The notes below the pieces were generated by a model. The model worked only from the letters and a program-made list of their open reading frames with translations. It did not search any database and was not told the DNA's origin. A DNA stretch of 64,000 nt from Chalara sp. BL73. Its lineage: Eukaryota > Ascomycota > Leotiomycetes > Helotiales. The DNA is taken from NCBI GenBank assembly GCA_918026815.1, contig CAKJVC010000012.1:2418001-2482000 (forward strand), given 5' to 3'. The translations under genes and the position numbers were made by a program. Position 1 is the first letter of the stretch. Each line of letters opens with the position of its first letter. Positions 37,341-45,969 of this stretch are shown in pieces.

Positions 37341-39009
37341 TTACCGGTTCCCAATCTCGCTTTGCCAATCCTTCGCCCTTTCGAACCCGTTTGAGTGTGT
37401 TTGGAAGTCCATCACCGCTTGATAAACTTCATCCTGAGTGTTGAGGACAAATGGGCCATATTGTACCACCTTCTGGTCGAGTGGGAGGCCGGCTACAAGA
37501 ACTTTGAAATTTGTTAGTATACTGTAGATGTTAAGAGTTCAGAACGAAGAATTTCAAGTATAAAGAACGTCTTCCGCATTGCGTCGGATGTGTTGATTAC
37601 TTGATGCCAAGATATGAAAAAGTAATCCACAGCAAATGAGACTTCTCATTGGCCTGACATGGAATAGATGCAGAATTTTCAAAGTTCCATATATATTAAG
37701 GAACAGAAACATCGATTCTCAACAATTAACCAGCGTTTGTGGTTTAGTGGTAAAATCGATCCTTGCCATTAGCTCTTCCCACAAGATAGCTCAACTTGGA
37801 TTGGCCCCGGGTTCGATTCCCGGCGAACGCAATCTTTCGTTTTGCAATTTTGATGATTTTTTGCATCAAAATTTTTTCAAAATGCTTTATTGTGATGGTG
37901 GCGTCGCAGGGGTGTGTAAATAAACAAGCAAGGGGTGACATAAGTAAGCGAAAGGGGTAGCTTACTGAAATGTCCATTCTCCTTCGCATCAGCCGAAACC
38001 TCAGCAGCGATCTCATCTCCTTTTTGCTCGAATACAACATTGTGGAACTTCCCAACAGTCGTCTTGTCGCCGCCAACTCCGAATGCTGTGCTTCCATCCA
38101 AAGTATACGCGAAAGCATTCCATCCTTGGGGCAGTTGTTGCACGATCTTTCCTCCTGGCTTGATTTCAATATCCAGAAGCCATACGGGCGTATATGCTAG
38201 GTCTTTCACGCTATCAACACCGTGCGACTGTCCTGAAATAACCTTGATATGAACCTTGTCATCATCAATATCGACTTGCGGAATTTCTTTCGCCTTCAAA
38301 TCTCGGTATCTCGGTTCACATTTCTTCAACTTCTCTGGCAGGTCCACCCATAGTTGCATACCAATTGTGGGAGTGCCATCTGGATTCGTTCTTGGCATTT
38401 CCTGGTGTCAAAAGTCAGCGATTGCACACATTAGATGCTGGGTTTTGTTAAAAGTACATACCGCATGCATTATACCCTTTCCGGCTGTCATGAACTGCAA
38501 ATCGCCGGCTTCTATTGTTCCTGCATTGCCTGTGAAGTCTTCATGGTCGATTGCGCCTTGCAGCATGTAAGTGATTGTCTCCTGGCCACTGGATAAGAGG
38601 TGAGTAAGTGCTCGTCTTGGGAAAGCTCGTAGAGAGTAAGGACATACCGATGAGGATGATCTGGGAAGCCGGCTCCTGGCGAGCTGATGAAATGATCAAG
38701 CATGAGGAACGGCGAGAAGTTTCTCAGCTGCGGGGTTCCTATTGATCTTCTTACTCGTGCTCCAACCCCTTCGCTTTGTTCAATGGCCAAGAAGGCCTTT
38801 CGGATTGCACGCGGCACGGTCATGTTCGCAGATTTTGGAACTCTGTGTATTTCTTGAGATTGGGTTTGAGGAACTCCTCTGATTGTTGTCACTATTGTAC
38901 TGTTTATAAGTTGGGTTGTGATAGTTGTCAGGTGAGGGGCAAGTGCGTCCTTGAATACTGCCGATAGAAATGCGATTATGATCGAAAAAAGTACAAAGAG
39001 AACCTTCAT
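37341..39009 (-). CDS. Pirin-family cupin protein with hydrophobic N-terminal extension
   Basis: Four minus-strand exons (38648-39009, 38462-38588, 37966-38401, 37341-37501) give 361 aa. The pirin core starts at RKAFLAIEQSEGVGARVRRSIG. It contains the metal-site sequences FPDHPHRG, DHEDFTG and GKGIMHAEMPRT, then the second cupin half, and ends HFILVAGLPLDQKVVQYGPF…GFERAKDWQSEIGNR. Pirins bind iron; some act as transcription cofactors and some have quercetinase activity. Unusually, about 65 residues precede the core, beginning MKVLFVLFSIIIAFLSAVF, which looks like a signal peptide or anchor. An internal Met (MTVPRAIRK) would give the ordinary cytosolic/nuclear form. The last intron (37502-37965, 464 nt) is far longer than its neighbours and contains a tRNA-Gly gene on the other strand. 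Confidence 0.9.
37733..37831 (+). tRNA. tRNA-Gly (GCC), intron-containing
   Basis: All arms fold. The acceptor stem is GCGTTTG (37733-37739) with CGAACGC (37824-37830), including one G-U pair. The D-arm includes TGGTTTAGTGGTA. The anticodon stem is GATCC (37758-37762) with GGATT (37798-37802), and the anticodon GCC is at 37765-37767. The T-arm is CCGGG-TTCGATT-CCCGG (37807-37823). A 28-nt intron (about 37769-37796) sits at the canonical position one base 3' of the anticodon. The gene lies antisense inside the last intron of pirin. Confidence 0.93.
37840..37862 (+). terminator. Pol III terminator for tRNA-Gly
   Basis: The T4 run at 37840-37843 starts nine bases after the tRNA, with further T runs up to 37862. 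Runs of four or more T are the normal Pol III stop. Confidence 0.6.
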
Positions 39010-39866
39010 CAGGAATGATATTCAGTATTTATAGAGACTTTCGCAAGTGCGACAAGCAAGTTTTTAAAGAAATTATAACCCGAAGCTTCTAAAGATTACT
39101 TTAGCCTTAGTGATGGGTCATTAGCAATGCTGATTCATGCCCCTGTAAGCAGTCCGATCATAGCCTTGTCTTGGCAATATGTCATCATCGACAACCTATC
39201 GCTGACACATCTGTTACAAAGGTTACCATTGGTGCTAGTACGAAATAGTCGAGATACTGCCTCCGGTACCTCTACAAAAACATTTCTCCACACATGGTGG
39301 CAAGGAGATAAACTTGTACTACCCTCATTGTGCAAGATAACGCTGGATCCGAAAAGTCTGACATGCACAGAGTGCAAGGCTAAAGGCTCGACGTTGCTCG
39401 TAATATCAGTAGAGAGACTTTGCTGAGAAGTTATATCTGAGACAACATATAAGCTCTGACAGCTACCTCATCCAAGACCAAGAGTTTTATCCCAGCTTAA
39501 ACTCTAGACTTCAGGTGGAGGGTATGAATAGCTTGTGACATTAATCCTGCAACCCCCCAGTACTTGGGTTCACAGCCCTTCTTTCTTGATGCTGGTGACC
39601 AGCAAGCATTTACATCCAACTCTCACCAAGTCGGAACTTGTCATCTGGAACCAAGTGCGAAATGGATCCTCTGTGGCTAATAATTGCAACATTTCTATAC
39701 GCAATGCACAAGCCTTTCAACCATCTCCCAACTCTCTCGGCTCCGCCAGTAGCACCTTCAATAGAGTGCCGCCTGTAATCTCATTTCTCATGATAACCTG
39801 AGAAATCAAATTGCGGGAGGCGACTTTGTTACAATTTGTATCACGGGGGGCTTTTTTTAAGTCCGG
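39010..39866. other. Intergenic, about 0.9 kb
   Basis: Upstream region of pirin. Short frames here have no domain character. Confidence 0.5.
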
Positions 39867-40138
39867 TCATATTTCTACATCGAGTTTGCGAGATGTGAGG
39901 TCTTCTAGGAAGGACTTGGAGGCGAGGAGCGCAGCCTGAATGGTGCTCGACATGGGAGAGATGACGATGAGAGATGGTGCGATTGGGAGTGAGATGAGTC
40001 TTGCTTGCCCCTCTCCTGCTGGTGTCGAGGAGGACCGCGGTGATGATAGCCCCACGGAACACTATGGAGGGCTTCTCCATAGCGGATGATGTGGAATTGT
40101 GGAGGGATAGATGGCACGGTTTTGTGATGAAGATGGAA
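39867..40138 (-). pseudogene. Relic of a histidine-phosphatase (phosphoglycerate mutase family) gene
   Basis: On the minus strand, FHLHHKTVPSIPPQFHIIRYGEALHS resembles the family start IxxIRHGExxHN, with the catalytic His replaced by Tyr (RYGE). After a frame change, TPAGEGQARLISL and LIVISPMSSTIQAAL follow, matching the usual TPxGxxQA and SPxxRxxQTA motifs with the Arg lost. The frame ends at 39867, so the C-terminal half is missing. The loss of both key residues, the frameshift and the truncation mark it as dead. Confidence 0.5.
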
Positions 40139-41079
40139 CGAGGCTTCTGCGTTGGGTTCATCCAATTCATAATAATCATACTATTGGAGGAAGCAGATAT
40201 GCAAGACCATTAAGAATCATCTCGAAGCCAAAGCTGATCAAGGGCTGTCTTTAAATATCATCAAGTTGCCGCATTTGCGCTGGAAGGTCAATGCCGTTAA
40301 GAGCGTTCTTGTCGCCTGATGTCTTGAATTTGGCATCATGCGGTACTTTTGCCGCCACCAAAATTCTGCTCATTTGACCTTAGAATGGCTGTGAATCTGT
40401 GTTAGAGATAAATGGTATCAGATCAATATGCATTCAGAATAACGGCCGGAAGAACAGATCGCCACTATTCCATCTAAGCAGCTTCAGTCATGCCGCAGAT
40501 CAACCACGAGTTTAGAACACCAGCTCTAGGTGACCTCACCTTTGTGTATATTAAATCCAGTCTATGCAAATTCAGACAGCGTAAGCCCATCATATTTGAT
40601 TTTTACTGTGGAAAAGCACTTTGCATAAACGCGAGACCTTGAGCGAGTGAGCATCATCACGGCAACCATCCCATTAAACCAAGCCCAAATTTTCAAGATC
40701 GTTTATTTTTTTATTTTTTTGATCTACAAGATGATAAAGCTCGGAGCTCTGTTCAATACATGCATCCAAGAATTACGATGGCGGCTTCTTTATTTTGATT
40801 CTAAAAGCTTGTTCTCCCAAGACAAAGGCAAGGAAACTTCAGGTGTTTCAGAACGCAACGCCGTTGCAGCAGGACGTGCAGCTATCATTGCAAACCGCCT
40901 GGCTCAGGCTGGCTTTCGAGGGCGGAAAGGGAGAAGCTGAAGGGTATCTCGCCCGTTGCGTGTGCAGTTCCTGGCGGCGGAGGGAACGACTTCATGCTCG
41001 GCATACCACCGAGTGTGTTAGGGCCGCAGGTCTGATTCTTTCCTTTAACTTTAGCTATATGGGACATGGGGTTCAAGAC
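40139..41079. other. Intergenic, about 0.9 kb, with possible gene debris
   Basis: Near 40966-41035 the plus strand reads AVPGGGGNDFMLGIPPSVLG, which looks like protein rather than random sequence but stands alone. No gene is supported. Confidence 0.4.
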
Positions 41080-41379
41080 GTCTTCGCTTCTTCGGGCCCC
41101 GCGTGTGTGGGATATTTCTTGGTTGCTATCAAGCCGGACCTGTCTATAAGTCTAGGGGGGTTCAGGCGAAGGATGCAATACCTGCATGATAGGGTTGTTG
41201 GTCCGGGGGAAGATGATTGGGATGGCGAGAAGTTATTTCCTCCGGGAGAGATTGAGCAATTGACTTATTGGGAGAGGTTGTAGAAAGGCATACCTTATGT
41301 GGAGGCCGAGATAGAAGCTTTGAATATGGAAGCTGAGCGTGTGAGAGGCGCGAAAATTGTAATGTTTGTTGTGGGCTAG
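41080..41379 (+). pseudogene. Relic of a malate/L-lactate dehydrogenase (Ldh2) family gene, C-terminal part
   Basis: The plus frame reads VFASSGPACVGYFLVAIKPDL, then FRRRMQYLHDRVVG and LFPPGEIEQLTYWERL, the pattern of the Ldh2-family C-terminus (GxFFxAIDP, RMxxLxDRx, PGExE). A TAG at 41281-41283 interrupts it. The same frame then continues KGIPYVEAEIEALNMEAE, the expected family ending, to a TAG at 41377. The NAD(P)-binding body upstream is absent. I treat it as a truncated copy carrying a premature stop. Confidence 0.5.
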
Positions 41380-41994
41380 ATTGGCAATGGTGGATCAAAT
41401 AACTCGATGCTGGCCCTAAATTATTGGTCTGGCAAATTGATCGAATTTGATATAGGAGTCCAAAAATCAGGAAGCGGTATCAATACTAGAATTTGAAATA
41501 TAGTCAGCACTCACATCGAAAGCACAAGAAAGGAACCGGAGCCCCTCAATCTCAAACATATCCATGGCAAGAAGGGCAGATCACCATGGGTCATCATTCT
41601 TGCATATAGAATCAAGACAACAAAAATCTCTCATGGGCGGAAATTACAAATTGTCAAAATAAATGCATTGTTACCTCTAGTCTAACAGATCACCGAGACT
41701 TTGCAACGCCAGAACGCCTAGCTAAAATCATGCTCTCATGTTCTCATTTGTTCTCATTTGGTATCTATACCAGTGACTGACCAAGTCTGATTTCGTCTCT
41801 TCATAACCTCCGACTTCTGTAACTCAATAATTGCCCGTTGCCTCTGATTTCCTTAGCAAAAGACTTTGTGGTCGGATTGCTATTGGAATGTCTGATGCTG
41901 CGAGAATTTTTCTGTGATTTAGCATGTAGTTGCGGTATATTTCTTGGCTTGGCCTTAGTTGAGGTAGACCCATATTGCAGGTTCAGGCTTCGTC
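41380..41994. other. Intergenic, about 0.6 kb
   Basis: 3' region of the OGFr-domain gene. No gene is seen. Confidence 0.5.
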
Positions 41995-43062
41995 TCAAGG
42001 CTCCGTCTTCTGCTTTTTCGTCTCTGGTAGATCTGAAGGAGCAAGGCCATCTTCTTCCAATTTTCTCGATGGTGCAATCACCTCATCCGCAGCACCTTGA
42101 TTGGTATCCATGGGGTTCATGCCTTGTTCGCTACTTTCAGTGGTCTTTTCAGGAGCCTGTGCAGCATCGTGTTCTTCAGGTGATGCTTTGGCGGCTCGTC
42201 TTTCTTTCTCAAACCTGTATAAGAATTTCCGACCAATACGTTCATCGTCTTCATCCGCATCTTCATCATCCATATCAGGTGGGATATTCAGCTGTCTCCG
42301 AGCAGCTCTCTTCCAATACATCCTCGACATCGAGCTAACCCTGGTCCCATTCTTCCTCATAGCACCATAGAACGCCTCCGCCTCCTCCTCCAACCCCAGG
42401 ACCCTCAACGACCTAATTATCCTCGTAATCCGTAAATGATTATGATCAAACCGCGTATTCCAATTGCCAAAATACTCTTGGTAATCCGCCGCCTTAACAA
42501 CTTTCTTCACACCATCTTCCTCCACAAGCCGGAAACCATAGAACCATAATATCTTCTTGAACGCTTCTCGGAGCTGAGCTGTAAGAGAACTGCTAGATCG
42601 GAATGCTTTAAAGACTTCCTCGTTGATGACTGGTGCGATGCCGTTGACGCCTGAGGCTTCAGGAAGTGGAAAGAGGATCTGGATGTAATCGTGGGAGGCT
42701 TCTAATCTGTCTGGCCACAAATCAGCAGGGTTCCCTCCTTACCTATTGAATATAATACGAAACGTACCAGCTCCCCAGCTTAAAATATTTTGTAAACCTC
42801 GTCCCCTACTATCTACACCACTGCCATCATAGAACGCAACCAAAGTCAACGGATCAGCCTGGGCTCGCCGCCAAAAGATGCTTGAGGCATCCATTTTACG
42901 CGACGAAAAATCAGATGATATAGAGGTCGTGAAAGAGTGCTTGTGTTTTGGCATCGAAGATGAGGGGTTTGAAGAGGCTTTGGTGAGTGTGGCAGGCAGA
43001 GGTTGGGGACGACGCCGTACGAAACTGGTGAGGCTGAAGTACTTCAATTTTCCTTGGGCCAT
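41995..43062 (-). CDS. Opioid-growth-factor-receptor (OGFr) conserved-region protein
   Basis: Two minus-strand exons (42768-43062, 41995-42710) give 336 aa. The intron (57 nt) joins LSWGA to DRLEASHDYIQILFPLPEASGVN, the most conserved stretch of the OGFr region (DRLExxHDYIQxLFPLPE). The preceding exon ends FYDGSGVDSRGRGLQNILSW, also typical. After the domain, NHLRITRIIRSLRVLGLEEEA closes the helical region. The last 100 residues are acidic and Lys-rich, ending KKQKTEP. The domain occurs in many fungi and bacteria with no opioid link; its role is unknown. The ATG at 43062 is the first in frame; a later Met (MPKHKHSF) is possible. Confidence 0.85.
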
Positions 43063-43866
43063 CAGGCGGTTGGCCACCAGGCTGGCTGTGTACGGAATCT
43101 ATGAAGAATTCACTCACATCCTCGCCTTGTTGTATATCACGTCATCTCCGAACGGTGAAGATACTGCTAAAAGAGCTTGACTTTCTAGTGCAAGACAGGG
43201 CAAGGCGATGAGGCTGAGAGTGTTGTGGCTGAAACTGTGACTTACATTATGCTAGGCTCGGATTCATATTCTTATGCTATCAAAGCAACGGAAAGACTTG
43301 CTAAACATCTTAGAACTCACTTTGATATTGGTTGCCGCTCGGGATTTTATGGGCACTATGAAATCGCAAACAATATCTGAGTGGTCGGTGACCAGCCATC
43401 TTACAATTCTGCCCATCCAGCTAACGACCCCTTCGAAAGCATCACGCTCTCTCACACTGTTTCGCAATGAAGCAACCCATATCTCCCTCGAGAATGTATG
43501 ATATCATCCCACAATCCATCATTCTCCGATGAACTAGTGCCCAAACTCCTGTACCCATACATATCAAAACACGTCGCCTCCTTGTAGCTTTTCTGTTCTC
43601 TTGTGAGGACGCCATCCTCCTATCTCACCAGTGCCAGGCCCCTAAAGGCCCTTCCCGCCTTGCATTCCTTCATTATTCGTTTCATATCTATCGTAAGAAA
43701 TAGCCGTCCTTCGTACTGCAACATCGTGAAATTATCCTTCATTTCTCGAACAAGAGAGAAGAGAGGGAAGATTTGTCTGAACCACACGCAGACCCCATTC
43801 TCACCAAATCTTCTGACCAAAATCTTCTATCCGAAGCTGAATTCTATCCACACCCATCAGCTTCTA
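43063..43866. other. Intergenic, about 0.8 kb
   Basis: Promoter side of the OGFr gene and 3' side of the kinase-like gene. No gene is seen. Confidence 0.5.
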
Positions 43867-45969
43867 TCATAACTCAGTAGGTACAGCAGACAGGTACAAA
43901 CCGGCATAAACGGGTGCTTGCCATGGCTTCGCCTTCGGTTTGGCCTTGACTTGAGACAACTTCCGGTTGCCACCACTATCTTTGCTCTTGCTTTCACTAC
44001 TTCGGCTCGTTCTGGTAATAATGCTGTTCTCGTCGCACTCTGCAACTACTTGTGAGGCTTCAGTAATTGAGTCTTCCCTCTCAATGCCGTATATTACACT
44101 TCCATCGCCCGGTCCCACGTGCCTTGGATCTGGGTCATAAGGCATAGCTGCCACAGCAGCGCAGGCCTCTGCTGCGGCACGCTGCGATGCGAGGCGCATC
44201 TCCTGAAACCCAAAATTGTACTCAGCCTCTCTGACTTTGCGCGACTCACAATGGATGCGGCTGTTCAGAAAGACAGCATCTGCTCCAATGCCACAGTAGT
44301 CGTTAAGGACAGTGTAGATACGTTCTTGAACATAGGCGGCAGTTGGCCGTTCCGAAGGAATAGGGTTAATCATCTGCCCAACCAGAGACACAATATGACT
44401 GACTCCCCTATATATTTTATCTTCCTTCTTCGACGCATCCTTTGCGAGCATATCCATCCAGCTCTCGACTTGTGCTTGATTCTTGTGAAATGATGCATCA
44501 GGGAGTCCGCCACCCCGACCCGGAGTCTTATTTTTAGCTGAGCGGTGGTTTGCAAAATTCTTTGAAGAACGTTTGAGGAGGAATGTGAGTATTTCTAGGA
44601 TAATGGCACCGAGAGAGAATATGTCGGACTTCTGAGGATCATTCCTCCTCGCTAGCCCATTGGTTCTTAATCTTGGGGAAACTGGTGATTGCGGCGGACC
44701 AGTTGAGGAAGTCCGGACTGATGCACTGTCACCGGAGTTTGACGCTATGGATGGAGGTGATGCCCCCATAGCAGTCATAGACAAAGTTGCGTTCGCATGC
44801 GCGTTCGAGACCTCAGGGGGCAATGTTGGACGCCGCGCGGTGGTACCTCTGGAACTAGTCATCCCAGGTGCGGAAGTAACAGGCCGTGGCACATCTTCAG
44901 GTGCCGCGTAGTCATAATTAGCCTTATCGAACCCTTCTTTTACTCCTGTCTGAAATAGACCGAGATCACCCAGGAAGATATGATTATCAGAGTTCAGCAT
45001 CACCGTAGAGGGCTTAATATTCTTGTGGGCAAGGCCTTGCTTGTGAAGAAAGGCGAGGGCTTCCGCAAGACAGTGGATCCAGTTCAGTAGAAGAATACGG
45101 CGGTCTTGCTTGGCTAGGATCTTGATCGATTGAGGCGTGATGGCCAGAACAGACTTCAATGTAGTGTCATTAACAGGTGTGAGGAGGAGATAACCACAAT
45201 TCTCGTAAACATACGACGCCCAGAGGGATGTAAGATGGGTGTGTTCAATAGCTCGCATGATTCCGATGCCGGATAAATACTCCTCCGGAGGCATTTTACC
45301 TGGTGTCATTCCCAACGGTATCTTTCTCCGAAGAAATATGTCGTCTGGTTTTCCTGGCAGATGAACCCTATCGATATCACTCGCTGGTGCGAGTCCAGGA
45401 ACCGCATTGACTGGTCGCTTGTCGACTAGCTCCAAAGGTACGATCTCTTCATCATCGTAGGCGATCTGCTCCCCCTTCTGAATGTGTCGTAAGAGGTAAT
45501 TAAATTGTTTTTGAAAGAACTTCTTCTCTAGCTTCTCATCCTTCTCGTAAGTCAATGCAAGTCGCTCGACCTGATCCATCGGGATCGGAAGGTCATCGTC
45601 GTCCCATGAATCGTCGATAACTCCAAATATTTGATCCGGCACACCCAGTTCCACCAAGATCAGGAATATCCGCTTTGCCTTCAACTCAATCCATTCCCAG
45701 TAGGTATCGTCTGTGAGGCCATGGCCGAAGCGCAAGGGTTCATCTAGTCGATCAGCTTCATCAGGACGCAACTGATTGATAACATATTGGCGCGTAACCG
45801 TGCCCTCAATGCGGTCGTCGTCCCACCACATGGTCCTTGGAACATCCGATAAAATTCCATCGGTCGGACGAGCAGCAACACCTGTGCCGGCGAAACTGGC
45901 ATATATGTGGGAATTTGTGGTTGCATGGTTCTGGCGATTTAAGACCAGGGAGTTCCGCCGATAATCCAT
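43867..45969 (-). CDS. Kinase-fold protein with altered catalytic loop (probable pseudokinase)
   Basis: Single exon, 700 aa from the ATG at 45969 (the frame upstream has no ATG). Residues 1-210 include an N-terminal part shared by fungus-specific kinase-like proteins (WWDDDRIEGTVTRQYV, then IFLILVELGVPDQIFGVID). The kinase fold follows. HTHLTSLWASYVYENCGYLLLTPV is the hinge side. The catalytic loop reads LAHKNIKPSTVML, where the usual HRDxKxxN has become H315-K-N317…T322. DFG is replaced by D335-L-G. No glycine-rich loop is evident. Loss of the catalytic Asp and the metal-binding Asn predicts little or no phosphotransfer. DIFSLGAIILEILTFL is the normal F-helix region, and a Ser/Thr-rich insert sits in the activation segment. 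The C-terminal tail is basic. Confidence 0.8.
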   Translation of the reverse strand: MDYRRNSLVLNRQNHATTNSHIYASFAGTGVAARPTDGILSDVPRTMWWDDDRIEGTVTRQYVINQLRPDEADRLDEPLRFGHGLTDDTYWEWIELKAKRIFLILVELGVPDQIFGVIDDSWDDDDLPIPMDQVERLALTYEKDEKLEKKFFQKQFNYLLRHIQKGEQIAYDDEEIVPLELVDKRPVNAVPGLAPASDIDRVHLPGKPDDIFLRRKIPLGMTPGKMPPEEYLSGIGIMRAIEHTHLTSLWASYVYENCGYLLLTPVNDTTLKSVLAITPQSIKILAKQDRRILLLNWIHCLAEALAFLHKQGLAHKNIKPSTVMLNSDNHIFLGDLGLFQTGVKEGFDKANYDYAAPEDVPRPVTSAPGMTSSRGTTARRPTLPPEVSNAHANATLSMTAMGASPPSIASNSGDSASVRTSSTGPPQSPVSPRLRTNGLARRNDPQKSDIFSLGAIILEILTFLLKRSSKNFANHRSAKNKTPGRGGGLPDASFHKNQAQVESWMDMLAKDASKKEDKIYRGVSHIVSLVGQMINPIPSERPTAAYVQERIYTVLNDYCGIGADAVFLNSRIHCESRKVREAEYNFGFQEMRLASQRAAAEACAAVAAMPYDPDPRHVGPGDGSVIYGIEREDSITEASQVVAECDENSIITRTSRSSESKSKDSGGNRKLSQVKAKPKAKPWQAPVYAGLYLSAVPTEL

